Source: CAYUXF01 sp964448755
GTDB taxonomy: Bacteria; Margulisbacteria; Termititenacia; Termititenacales; CAYUXF01
Length of the DNA stretch: 16,597 nt
Reading direction: 5' to 3'
Assembly (NCBI GenBank): GCA_964448755.1
Contig: CAYUXF010000032.1
Span: 1 to 16,597 of the forward strand
In this document: positions 5,499-14,010 of the stretch, piece after piece
Layout of the letters: each line of letters begins with the position of its first letter
Numbering within the stretch: position 1 is the stretch's first letter
Notes under the pieces: model-generated
Database searches by the model: none
What the model saw: the letters and a program-made list of their open reading frames with translations, nothing else
What the model was told of the DNA's origin: nothing
Position numbers and translations under genes: made by a program

Positions 5499-6985
5499 TT
5501 ATGTGGCATAAAATAGTTCACGTAGTTTTCCGGCTAAAAACAGCGGTAAATGCCAGCGGCCGGAAGCTGTTTGCTGCATAGGCAAAGCGGATAACAGCAC
5601 AGACTGTGGCGGATGATAACGCTCAATAAACGATCTTAAACTTTTGGCACGGCTATTCTGGCCAGCCTTTACTTCTATGGGCAACAGTTGATCGGCAACC
5701 GCAGTTAAAAATTCTATCTCTGCCGTATTTTCCTGCCAGTTATAAAAGCCAACATGCGGGCAGTCCGCCAAAAGTTCATTTAAAACAAAATTTTCGGCAA
5801 AGTAGTCCTTGTATTCGCCGTACTTATAATTATAAATTACATTGGGTTCAAGATCGACCATCGCACCAAGAATACCAATATCAAATAAAAAAAGATTAAA
5901 TTTGTTTTTGTCGCAATAGGCAGCCAGCGGCAGTTCCGCTTTGTGGCAGACATACGTTTTATGGATCAGTCCGGCTTTAATTAGCCATTCTATAGGCGCC
6001 TCCAGTTGTTCGTAACGAGAATTGGCCGGTAAAACATCTTTAAAAACAAATTTGTTTGGTCCATCATGCCGACGAGCAAGCTGGAGCGGCACATCTTTAA
6101 AAACAGCAGCTATTTTTAGTGCTTTCAGTTTGCCTGAATGTTTAGCAATATCATCAAGGTAGCTATCCACCATGGTCCTTTGATATTGGCGGATTTGTTT
6201 AAAGGCCAACGGCAAATCTTGGCGATGTTGATTTAACAACATTACTGCTTCCGGCAGCCCTCCGGTAATAAAATAAAACTTAAGTTGTTCCCAAAGTTTT
6301 TCGTGCAAAACAGCAGAAACAAAATTATTTAAAGTAATTTCATTAAGCTGTTTTTGTAAATAAGCATGTTCTGTTCCGGTTAAAAATTCCTTAAAAGTAA
6401 GCGGAAACAAACGATATCTCTCAACTTTACCTACAGGAAAGTTTGTTTCAGAAAGACCCATTCCTAAAAAAGAACCTGAAGCACAAATATAAGCGCNNNN
6501 NNNNNNNNNNNNNNNNNNNNNNNNNNNNNNNNNNNNNNNNNNNNNNNNNNNNNNNNNNNNNNNNNNNNNNNNNNNNNNNNNNNNNNNNNNNNNNNNTTTG
6601 TTTCAGAAAGACCCATTCCTAAAAAAGAACCTGAAGCACAAATATAAGCGCCAGGATATTCTTCATGAAAATATTTTAATGAAGTCAGTGCCTGGGGGCA
6701 TTCTTGAATTTCATCAAAAATCAGTAACGTCTTGGTAAGATCTATCCGCTGTTCTTTATAAACAGAAAGTCGTTCAATAATTTGTGCCGGGGCAAGCCCT
6801 TCTTGAAAAACCAGCTTTAATTGATTTTCTCTGGTAAAATCAAAATAGAAATTTTGCGGAAAATTTTCTGCAAATTTTTTTAATAAATAAGTTTTTCCGG
6901 TTTGTCTGGCTCCTTCTAAAAGCAATGGTTTTCGCTGTTTTTGTTGTTTCCAGATCAATAATTGTTGTTCTAATTCTCTTTTCAT
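5499..6985 (-). CDS. AAA ATPase with C-terminal DUF4143 domain (interrupted only by an assembly gap)
   Basis: The gene is read in two parts around a 100-N gap. The 55 bp at each gap edge are identical, and removing one copy plus the Ns (6497-6651) gives one open frame of 443 aa. Walker A is GARQTGKT (25-32), Walker B LLIFDEIQ (87-94), and ASGSFLG (118-124) is the sensor-like segment. After it comes VGKVERYRLFPLTFKEFL, typical of AAA_14 proteins, and a C-terminal DUF4143 domain ending with a nuclease-like fold segment (EIEFLTAV then PIEVKAGQ). I start at 6985 (MKRELEQQ), which fits the family start better than the ATG at 7021. Such ATPases are common in uncultivated bacteria; their function is not established. 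A palindrome covers the start codon. Confidence 0.85.
6442..6496. repeat. 55-bp left copy of an assembly overlap
   Basis: These 55 bases are repeated exactly at 6597-6651 on the other side of the N gap. An exact overlap of 55 bp at two contig ends fits an unmerged k-mer overlap, not a biological direct repeat. Confidence 0.9.
6497..6596. other. Assembly gap (100 N), probably spurious
   Basis: Exactly 100 N, the usual placeholder for unknown size. Since the flanks overlap by 55 bp and the frame is restored by merging them, the true gap length is most likely negative and no sequence is missing. Confidence 0.9.
6597..6651. repeat. 55-bp right copy of an assembly overlap
   Basis: Identical to 6442-6496. 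See the left copy: it represents the same genomic bases counted twice. Confidence 0.9.
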
Positions 6986-7004
6986 ACAATATATTGTATG
7001 AAAA
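6979..7004. promoter_or_regulatory. Perfect 26-bp palindrome over the ATPase start codon
   Basis: TTTTCATACAAT, AT, ATTGTATGAAAA reads the same on both strands. The ATPase start codon (6983-6985) lies inside the left half. It may be an operator for autoregulation, or in the mRNA a hairpin that hides the start. No Shine-Dalgarno is seen at this start. Confidence 0.5.
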
Positions 7005-7135
7005 AATGTAGATATTGCCAATATTTGCTATTGTAAAATGTATTTTAGGGGTAGTTGTTTTATAATACGCTATCTCAATGTATTGTCGCATTTTATGTTT
7101 TCTTAAGCTATAATTCGCGCGAGGGAGTTCAAAAG

Positions 7136-9529
7136 ATGAAACTAAAAGTAAAAGAATATTTAATATCTAAAGCGTTGCGCCTAACCGGTGTGCCAAAAGA
7201 GGTCTCGGAGTTCATTAATTCTTTTCTGTCTATTGGCTACGATTCCGGCGAGCCTTTTCCAAAAAATCTATTTGATTTTAATGCCACTAACCTGGCGCGC
7301 GGTTTTTTTACCCGCTTTGTTGTTTCAACTAATCTGGACTGGATCTGGCCGTATTGGATCGGCCGGCAGTTTTATGCCAAATACAATGCCTTTAGTGCCC
7401 GCGGGTTTACGCCGGCCAGTATTAATACGACGTATCGCAACTGGACCGCTATTGGCACGCTTAATGCCGAATATGAACCGATAGTCGATCCGCGCGGTCT
7501 TTTAACCCCGGTAGCTTTTGGCTGGTCTTTAGATAACTGGATCAAAAGCGGCGAGCATGTTTATTCGCCCGCTAAACAAGACGACGAGCTGGAACAGTTT
7601 TTAGTGGATGATCTGCCGATAGTTTGCACTAAATACAAGATCAATAAAACAGTGGAAGTAACCTCTACTAATTTTGTGGCCAATACCTTTGCCGGTGATT
7701 TTGTTTTTCAGCGAGTAGAGGTCAAAAATATTACTAAAAAAACTTTAACAGATGAACGCTTTGCTTTTGCCGTCCGCCCGTATAACCCGGAAGGTGTCTC
7801 GCTAATTAAGAGTATTTTATATACTGCCGATGGCCGTGTTTTTGTTAATGGCCGACTGGGCGCTGTTTTAATGAAGCGGCCGGACGGGCTTTTGACATCA
7901 CATCTTTCCGACGGCGATTGTAAACATTTTTTTGATAATGCTACCAATAATGGCAGTGAGGTGAGTGGCACCTCGCGGGTTGGTATGGCAACTGGTATTG
8001 CCGTCTATAATTTAAACTTAAAGCCTGGCCAGCGGGCAGTTTTTGAGATCAGATTGCCGGCGGATCCCAATTTGGTAAAAAAATATAAGAACGATAAAAA
8101 AACACAGCTGATCGCTGAAAAAATAAAAAAACTCGATTACGATAAATTATTGGCGCAGGAAAAAGATCGCTGGCAGGAGAAACTAAAGGATGGCCTGCAG
8201 GTCAGCCTTCCCGACCAAAAAGTGCAGAGCGCTTTTGCGGCCAACAAGGCGTTTATGCTGTTGTTTTATGATGGCGACTATATTACGCCGGGGCCGGCTA
8301 CTTACCACCATTTTTGGTTTCGCGATGCAGCTTATTTGTTAAACGCGCTCGACAAATTGGGTTATCATCAGGAGACCGAGCGGATACTCTCTACTTATAA
8401 AAAACGTCAGCTGGCCAGCGGCTTTTTTCTCTCGCAAAAAGGGGAATGGGATTCTACCGGTCAGGCGATCTGGTCTTTAGTGGAACATTATCGTTTGACC
8501 AGAAATGAAACTTTTTTGAAAGATGTTTATCATAATATTTCACGCGGTGCTAAATGGATCAACAGCAAGCGCACTTCTAATCTTAAGTTTTCGCGTGGCT
8601 ATAAAGGGCTGATGCCGCCAGGACTTTCTGCCGAACATTTTGGTCTCAATGATTATTATTACTGGGATGATCTCTGGTCTTTGACCGGTTTGCGCGATGC
8701 CATTTACGCCGGTGAAACACTCGGTAAAAGAGGTAAGCGTTTTCGCGGTTATTATCGCCAGCTGGAAAAGAGTCTAAATGACTCGCTCGATTACGCCGAA
8801 GAAAAATTAAAAAAACCGATCATGCCGATCTCGCCGAGCCGCCGGATGGATTCTGCCGCTGTCGGCTGTTTAGCGTCTTATTATCCTTGCCGTTTATATG
8901 ACCCCAATGATCTGCGCTTGGTCAATACGGTTAATTTTTTGCAGGAAAAGTGCTTTATTAAAGGCGGTTTTTTTCATGATGTTAATCATGCCGGCTACGG
9001 CAGTTATTTAACTATGCATGTGGCGCAGTGTTATCTTGGTCAGCGCTCTGAGAAAGCTATAGATGTTTTGAATTGGATCTTGTCGGTAGCCTCTTCAACT
9101 AATTGCTGGCCGGAAGCTATTCATCCTCGTACTTTGGGCGGTTGTATTGGTGACGGTCATCATGGCTGGGCTGCGGCAGATTTTATTTTGCTGATCCGAA
9201 ATATTTTATTTTTTGAAGAGAACGATAATCTGGTAATTACGCCGGTATTGCCCAAAGAATGGGTCAAAGCTGGAAATAAAATTAAATTGGAGAAAGCACC
9301 GTCATACTTTGGTTTAATTAATTACGAAATAGAATTTAAAACTAAAAAGAACGTAACATTAAAATTAAAAAATAAATTTGCTAAATTGCCGCAAGAGATA
9401 GAATGGAACCTTCCATTTAATATTAAAAGCGCGGCCGCCGATGGTGAAAAGATCGAGTTTAGCGGCAAAAAAGTTGTTTTTTCACCTAAAGTTACACAGT
9501 TAAGTGTTGTGCTGGAAACCGCGGAATAA
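7136..9529 (+). CDS. Six-hairpin glycosidase-like protein (glycogen-debranching/GH15-like)
   Basis: 797 aa from the ATG at 7136, chosen for its Shine-Dalgarno (GAGGGAG, 7121-7127); an upstream in-frame ATG at 7055 would add an unlikely N-terminal extension. No signal peptide, so probably cytoplasmic. Residues ~30-330 look like a beta-sandwich. The middle is an (alpha/alpha)6-barrel with FWFRD (393-397), typical of amylo-alpha-1,6-glucosidases and glucoamylase-like enzymes, followed by GEWDSTGQAIWSL and later WPEAIHP (658-664) and GDGHHGWAAADF. E660 and an earlier Asp/Glu near the barrel start are candidate acid/base residues. A small beta domain closes the protein. It likely acts on alpha-glucan or another oligosaccharide, but the substrate is not shown. 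A PfkB kinase gene follows after 20 bp and is probably co-transcribed. Confidence 0.72.
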   Translation: MKLKVKEYLISKALRLTGVPKEVSEFINSFLSIGYDSGEPFPKNLFDFNATNLARGFFTRFVVSTNLDWIWPYWIGRQFYAKYNAFSARGFTPASINTTYRNWTAIGTLNAEYEPIVDPRGLLTPVAFGWSLDNWIKSGEHVYSPAKQDDELEQFLVDDLPIVCTKYKINKTVEVTSTNFVANTFAGDFVFQRVEVKNITKKTLTDERFAFAVRPYNPEGVSLIKSILYTADGRVFVNGRLGAVLMKRPDGLLTSHLSDGDCKHFFDNATNNGSEVSGTSRVGMATGIAVYNLNLKPGQRAVFEIRLPADPNLVKKYKNDKKTQLIAEKIKKLDYDKLLAQEKDRWQEKLKDGLQVSLPDQKVQSAFAANKAFMLLFYDGDYITPGPATYHHFWFRDAAYLLNALDKLGYHQETERILSTYKKRQLASGFFLSQKGEWDSTGQAIWSLVEHYRLTRNETFLKDVYHNISRGAKWINSKRTSNLKFSRGYKGLMPPGLSAEHFGLNDYYYWDDLWSLTGLRDAIYAGETLGKRGKRFRGYYRQLEKSLNDSLDYAEEKLKKPIMPISPSRRMDSAAVGCLASYYPCRLYDPNDLRLVNTVNFLQEKCFIKGGFFHDVNHAGYGSYLTMHVAQCYLGQRSEKAIDVLNWILSVASSTNCWPEAIHPRTLGGCIGDGHHGWAAADFILLIRNILFFEENDNLVITPVLPKEWVKAGNKIKLEKAPSYFGLINYEIEFKTKKNVTLKLKNKFAKLPQEIEWNLPFNIKSAAADGEKIEFSGKKVVFSPKVTQLSVVLETAE

Positions 9530-9549
9530 ACTATAAAAAAGGATAAAAA

Positions 9550-10310
9550 ATGACAGCTAATTTATTGATCATCGGTACAGTGGCGTATGACTCTATTAAA
9601 ACACCGTATGGTGCCAAAGAGAGAATTTTAGGCGGCTCCGGCATGTACGCTTCTTTTGCCGCCTCTTTTTTGACGCCGGTCAATTTGGTCAGTGTTATCG
9701 GCGAGGATTTTGAACAGGAAAATTTGCGGCTTTTACAGGAGAGAAAAATAGACACAGAAGGTATTAAGGTCATTGAGGGCGGCAAAACTTTTTTTTGGCA
9801 GGGTTTTTATGAGGGCGATATGAATCAGGCTAATACGGTAAAGACCGATCTCAATGTTTTGCTGGAATTTGATCCGGAACTGCCGGAAAAATATCAGGAA
9901 AGTGAGTATGTTTTTTTGGCCAATATTGATCCGGAATTGCAATTAAAAGTTTTGCCGCAGATCAAGAATCCAAAACTGATCGCCATGGATACGATGAATT
10001 TTTGGATCACCAGTAAAAAAGAGGCGCTTTTAAAAACAATAGCTAAGTGTGATGTTTTGTTGATCAATGATGCAGAGATCAAACAACTGACCGGCGAACA
10101 AAATGTACTGAAAGGTGCTCGTCAGTTGATTTCGCATGGTTGTAAAAACATTATTATTAAAAAAGGTGAACACGGCGCTTTGCTGGTTTCTCAAAATGAT
10201 ACTTTTTTTGCTACTGCTTATCCCTTAGAAATGGTCAAAGATCCGACAGGTGCGGGAGATTCTTTTGCCGGCGGTTTTATGAGCTGGTTGGTTAAAACTG
10301 ATGATCTTTC
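9550..10310 (+). CDS. PfkB-family carbohydrate kinase, 3' end lost in a gap
   Basis: 254 residues remain of a ribokinase-like kinase that phosphorylates a sugar or nucleoside with ATP. The substrate-binding glycine motif is GGSGMYASFAASF (~28-40). INDAEIKQLTG (~174-184) is the family's N-x-x-E segment. The anion hole and catalytic base are in DPTGAGDSFAGGF, with Asp237 as base. About 40-60 C-terminal residues should follow but are lost in the 100-N gap. The start has a short AAAGGA element. The frame seems to continue across the gap, but the residues beyond belong to trmL, so the long ORF is an artefact. The substrate cannot be told. The gene lies 20 bp after the glycosidase-like gene, suggesting joint sugar metabolism. 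Confidence 0.88.
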
Positions 10311-10410
10311 NNNNNNNNNNNNNNNNNNNNNNNNNNNNNNNNNNNNNNNNNNNNNNNNNNNNNNNNNNNNNNNNNNNNNNNNNNNNNNNNNNNNNNNNNN
10401 NNNNNNNNNN
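10311..10410. other. Assembly gap (100 N) with real missing sequence
   Basis: A placeholder gap of exactly 100 N. Left is a PfkB kinase lacking its end, right a TrmL lacking its start. At least ~300 bp must therefore be missing, and the true size is unknown, so other genes could be hidden here. Confidence 0.9.
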
Positions 10411-10722
10411 GATTACTGGGATAAAGTTAAACTGGTGAAATGGCCGGGTTTGGCAGAGTTTTTGGCGACCAATAAAGATAAGCGGTTATTTTATCTTTCA
10501 ACTAAAGCCAAATTAAAATATACCGATGTAAAATATCTGGCCGATGATTATTTGCTTTTCGGCAAAGAGACCAAAGGCTTGCCGGAGGATCTGATCTTTG
10601 CTCAGCCACAAAGTGCGATCACTATTCCAATAGACAAGAATAATGTCCGTTCAATCAATCTGGCAAACTCGGTTAGTATCGTTCTCTATGAGGCTCTGCG
10701 CCAACAGGATTTTAAGTTCTAA
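10411..10722 (+). CDS. trmL: tRNA (cytidine/uridine-34-2'-O)-methyltransferase TrmL, C-terminal part
   Basis: 103 residues of a SPOUT-class (SpoU) methyltransferase, which 2'-O-methylates the wobble nucleotide 34 of certain Leu tRNAs. Visible landmarks are DYWDKVKL at the left edge, FGKETKGLPEDL (SPOUT motif 2), ITIPI, and RSINLANSVSIVLYEALRQQ (motif 3 with the SAM-binding knot). Complete TrmL proteins are about 150-160 aa, so ~50 N-terminal residues, including the first motif with its catalytic Arg, lie in the gap. The match to TrmL is strong, and a related SpoU methylase is the only alternative. Confidence 0.88.
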   Translation, partial: DYWDKVKLVKWPGLAEFLATNKDKRLFYLSTKAKLKYTDVKYLADDYLLFGKETKGLPEDLIFAQPQSAITIPIDKNNVRSINLANSVSIVLYEALRQQDFKF

Positions 10723-10780
10723 ACTGCAACGTTTTTTTTTAATTAACGACAAAGTATTAAAATAGCAGGAGTAATTAGAA

Positions 10781-11554
10781 ATGTTATCATTGAAAGTAGC
10801 GGCTTTAAAACAGGAGATTTTTTTAATAGTAGATAATCTAGTTTTTTCCCCGGACAAGAAATATGTTGAGATCAAAAAAAATATTTTTGGTGAAGATAAA
10901 ATAGCTTTTTCTGATGGTATTCTTTACGGCATTCAAATTATTAGGGAGATGGCGTTTTATCGGATCAAGGGTTTTAAAAAGAGCTATTGTTCCGGTGATT
11001 TTGACCGCGCTAAAGAATTATTGTTGCAGGTGGCAAATTCGAGAGAACTGATCATTAATGACAAAAAGATACTGGGAAAAGTTCCGGCATTAAAAAACAT
11101 TGCTTATAATAAATATTTTGATATTGTCTTTGGTCGCGAGCCGCTTAACCTTCGTTCGGCACCTTATTGGAACGGTTCTTATGTTAAGGTTTTAATGGAT
11201 GCTTTCTGGGAACTGAATTTAAATCTTTTTGATTTTAAAAAACTGCCGCGCGATGCAGAGAAGATTTTTGACCGCGAATTTTCTGCTCGTCATCCCTATA
11301 TTCGTTCCGGCAGAAATTTTATTATTGATCAAGCTAAAGCATATACAAAGCTGACGAAACTGGAGGAGGTTATTGTTTTTATAACTTGTTTGCAGGAGCA
11401 AGCTTGTATTCCAAAAGATGTTAATAATATTCGGAATATTAAGAAAGACTATATTTTCTCTGAAGCTGAAATAGCCGGTGCTAAGAAATATATTATTCAT
11501 AAATACGGCAGTATTGAAAATTTTAAAAAAGTTTTTATCAGCCTAAAACTTTAA
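10781..11554 (+). CDS. Uncharacterised 257-aa protein
   Basis: I do not recognise this protein. The start is supported by a good Shine-Dalgarno (GCAGGAG, about 10 nt upstream). It has no signal peptide and no membrane segment. It looks mostly alpha-helical and basic, with helices around 45-65 and 70-95 and several aromatic clusters (APYWNGSY, MDAFWELNLNLFDF). The C-terminus has ISLKL after a lysine-rich helix. No catalytic or metal motif stands out. It sits between trmL and a LOG-family gene on the same strand; codon use resembles the neighbours, so it is likely a real gene of the core region. Confidence 0.7.
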   Translation: MLSLKVAALKQEIFLIVDNLVFSPDKKYVEIKKNIFGEDKIAFSDGILYGIQIIREMAFYRIKGFKKSYCSGDFDRAKELLLQVANSRELIINDKKILGKVPALKNIAYNKYFDIVFGREPLNLRSAPYWNGSYVKVLMDAFWELNLNLFDFKKLPRDAEKIFDREFSARHPYIRSGRNFIIDQAKAYTKLTKLEEVIVFITCLQEQACIPKDVNNIRNIKKDYIFSEAEIAGAKKYIIHKYGSIENFKKVFISLKL

Positions 11555-11615
11555 TTTTTTCCTCCGGATAAATATAGTATAATTTCTCAAGCTTTTGGCA
11601 GGGGGAGTTATATAA

Positions 11616-12317
11616 ATGAAAAATTCTTTTTTAAATTCAGAGAGCTGGCGCGCTTTAAGGGTGCAGTCAGAGTTTGTCAGTTCCGTGGAGTTCATGGCCA
11701 CAGCGGGCGCTTCTGTTTCTGTTTTTGGTTCAGCGCGTACTAAACCGGGCAGTAAATATTATAAGCTTGGTGAAGAGATCGGTCGTTTATTGATCGAAAG
11801 CGGGATCTCGGTCATTACTGGCGGTGGTGGCGGTTTAATGGAAGCTGTTAATAAAGGTGCCAGTGAATCTAAGAACAGAAAAAACGGCGCCCGTTCAATT
11901 GGTTTAAATATTGAACTGCCGCACGAACAAAAGCCCAATAGTTTTCTCGACCGCGTTAAACATTTCCATTATTTCTTTATCCGCAAAGTAATGTTCTTAA
12001 AGTATGCCAAAGGTATCATTATTATGCCCGGCGGATTTGGCACTTTTGATGAGTTGTTTGAAACAATTACACTTATTCAAACCAGAAAAATGAACAGAAT
12101 TCCAATTATTTTGGTGGGCGTTGATTTTTGGCGGCCGATCTTGACTTTTTTTGAAAAAGAGATGACTGGAAACGGACTAATTGATAAGACCGATCTCAAA
12201 TTATATGAAGTAGTTGATACGGCTGAAGAAGCGGTCAAAAAAGTAACACAATTTATTAATAAAACTACTAAGGCGGTTGTTGATAATATTAATTACACAA
12301 AAATAAATGGATTATAA
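11616..12317 (+). CDS. LOG-family protein (nucleoside 5'-monophosphate phosphoribohydrolase-like)
   Basis: 233 aa with the Rossmann-like LOG/TIGR00730 fold. VSVFGSAR (~34-41) forms the first strand, ITGGGGGLMEAVNKGA (67-82) the nucleotide-binding loop, and PGGFGTFDE (138-146) the signature with catalytic Arg/Glu partners (R123 in FIRKVMF is the likely Arg). Plant and bacterial members release the base from cytokinin or other nucleoside monophosphates; in most bacteria the natural substrate is unknown and a lysine decarboxylase label is obsolete. A strong Shine-Dalgarno (AGGGGGAG) precedes the ATG, and a TATAAT at 11578-11583 may be the -10 box, without a good -35. The end overlaps folC by 11 nt, so the two are probably co-translated. 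Confidence 0.88.
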   Translation: MKNSFLNSESWRALRVQSEFVSSVEFMATAGASVSVFGSARTKPGSKYYKLGEEIGRLLIESGISVITGGGGGLMEAVNKGASESKNRKNGARSIGLNIELPHEQKPNSFLDRVKHFHYFFIRKVMFLKYAKGIIIMPGGFGTFDELFETITLIQTRKMNRIPIILVGVDFWRPILTFFEKEMTGNGLIDKTDLKLYEVVDTAEEAVKKVTQFINKTTKAVVDNINYTKINGL

Positions 12318-13533
12318 ACAAGCTATTGCCGAGTTAAATAATTATGTCCGGACAGCCGGAATAAAACCGGGCTTGAGGCGGATCAGCGCGTTATTAAAAA
12401 TTTTAGGTAATCCGGAAAAAAGTATTCCGGTCATTCATATTGCCGGCACCAATGGCAAAGGTTCGGTTACCTATATGACATCAAACGCTTTAATTGCCTG
12501 TGACTATATGGTCGGTACTTTTATTTCACCGCATATTTTAAAATATAATGAACGTTTTTTATTTAGCGGCAAGGAGATCTCCAATAGTGATTTTGCCCGT
12601 CTTTTTAGTGTGGTCTATACGGCAGCTAAAAAGGTGCAAGGCGTGACGGAATTTGAGATCTTGACCGCGATGGCTTTTTTATATTTTAAAGAAAAAAATG
12701 TTGATGTGGCTGTTATGGAGGTTGGCCTTGGCGGACGCTATGATTCTACCAATGTCTGTAAATCTATTCTGACGATCATTACTCCGATCAGTTTTGATCA
12801 TCAGGCTGTTTTAGGCGATAGTCTGAGCAAGATAGCTTATGAAAAAGCGGGGATTATCAAAAAAGGGGTGCCGGTCGTTGTTGCAGAACAAGATCCTGAA
12901 GTTCTTAAAGTTATTATGGGTGTGACGGAAAAAATGGAGAACGATATTAAAATAGTTACGCATCCCATTAAGCAGAACCTGGCTTTGCTCGGCGACTATC
13001 AGCGCTATAACGCGGCCTTAGTTATTGAAGGGTTACAGCTCTTAATGAAATACAATATTTATATTCCCCGCCGTTTAATGCTCAATGGTATTGCGCGCAC
13101 GGTGATACCAGGCCGGACCGAGGTTTTTTCCGAGAAGCCGCTGACAGTACTTGATGTCGCGCATAATCCGCAGGGTATTAAAAACACAATTAAAGTGGTG
13201 CGCAGTAATTATCGCTTCAAAAAAAAGATCTTTATTTTAGGGATGTTAAAACGCAAGGATCTGGTTGCTGCGCTCAAAGCGATAGATTTTTTTGTTGATG
13301 AAATTATTGCGGTTAATCTTAAAACTAAAGAGGCTTATACGGCTGCTGAAATTTTAAAAATTGCTGGCAATTGTGGCATTAAAAATATTCAAGCAAAAAA
13401 AAATGTAGCGGAAGCCTATAAAACTGCTGTTAAAAGCGCCGGACCCAATGGCGTGATAATTGTTGCCGGTTCATTTTATTTGATCAGTGAGTTCTATAAA
13501 AAATTCAAAAAAACTACTGCAAAAACTGGTTAA
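12307..13533 (+). CDS. folC: Dihydrofolate/folylpolyglutamate synthase FolC
   Basis: 408 aa, an ATP-dependent Mur-ligase-family enzyme that adds glutamate to dihydropteroate and/or folates. The P-loop is HIAGTNGKGSV (44-54); FISPHI (72-77) is the folate/omega-loop region; EVGLGGRYDSTNV (138-150) and SFDHQAVLG (162-170) are conserved Mur-ligase segments; GDYQRYNAA (229-237) opens the linker to domain 2, and DVAHNP (283-288) is the domain-2 signature. The length is slightly below the usual ~420-430. The start overlaps the end of the LOG gene by 11 nt and no independent Shine-Dalgarno is needed. The 3' end overlaps the convergent response-regulator gene by 20 bp. Whether it has both activities cannot be read from the sequence. 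Confidence 0.93.
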   Translation: MDYKQAIAELNNYVRTAGIKPGLRRISALLKILGNPEKSIPVIHIAGTNGKGSVTYMTSNALIACDYMVGTFISPHILKYNERFLFSGKEISNSDFARLFSVVYTAAKKVQGVTEFEILTAMAFLYFKEKNVDVAVMEVGLGGRYDSTNVCKSILTIITPISFDHQAVLGDSLSKIAYEKAGIIKKGVPVVVAEQDPEVLKVIMGVTEKMENDIKIVTHPIKQNLALLGDYQRYNAALVIEGLQLLMKYNIYIPRRLMLNGIARTVIPGRTEVFSEKPLTVLDVAHNPQGIKNTIKVVRSNYRFKKKIFILGMLKRKDLVAALKAIDFFVDEIIAVNLKTKEAYTAAEILKIAGNCGIKNIQAKKNVAEAYKTAVKSAGPNGVIIVAGSFYLISEFYKKFKKTTAKTG

Positions 13534-13888
13534 CTTTATTTATTAGCTGTTCTTTGCCGAACGGTTTAGCCAGTTTCCCTTTGGCGTGTGTTGCTAGTTT
13601 AATGCCGTCGCCAACCACTTGTGATGTGCCGGTAACTAAAACTACTGGAATTTTCTGTAAGGCCGGGTCGGCCGCCAATTCCTGGTCGACCTGATAGCCG
13701 GTGATCTTGGGCATCTGGACATCCAGTAAAATAAGGTCCGGCTTGATTTCGCGTGCGCGGTTAAGCCCTTCGGCGCCATCAGCTGCTTCGCTGACATCAA
13801 ACCCCTCTAGCTCTAAGAATTTGCGCATGAGCAGGCGGAGCGTTTTTTCATCATCAATGATCAGAATTTTTTTATTTTGTTTAGTCAT
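13514..13888 (-). CDS. Single-domain response regulator (CheY-like receiver)
   Basis: 124 aa, one complete receiver domain and nothing else. The acidic pocket is D12/D13, the phospho-acceptor D56 (LILLDVQMP), the switch Thr T86 (VLVTGTS) and the conserved Lys K108 (KPFG). All residues for phosphorylation by a histidine kinase are present. There is no output domain, so it should act by protein-protein contact, as CheY or a phosphorelay intermediate. No kinase is in the window. The gene converges on folC with 20 bp overlap and diverges from the outer-membrane-like gene. Confidence 0.92.
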   Translation of the reverse strand: MTKQNKKILIIDDEKTLRLLMRKFLELEGFDVSEAADGAEGLNRAREIKPDLILLDVQMPKITGYQVDQELAADPALQKIPVVLVTGTSQVVGDGIKLATHAKGKLAKPFGKEQLINKVNQFLQ

Positions 13889-14010
13889 GTGTTAATTAAA
13901 ACATTTTTAAGCCGGTTTTGGAATAATTCCTTTAATTATTTGTTACTATTATATATAATTCCTGCCTGTCTTAGTTGGCAGAGTTTTTTAAGTTTATTAG
14001 GAGGTAGCAC

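Noticed and set aside
6442..6651. 55-bp direct repeat as a target-site duplication or att site
   Set aside because: It flanks only a 100-N placeholder and its merging restores an ORF, so it is an assembly overlap.
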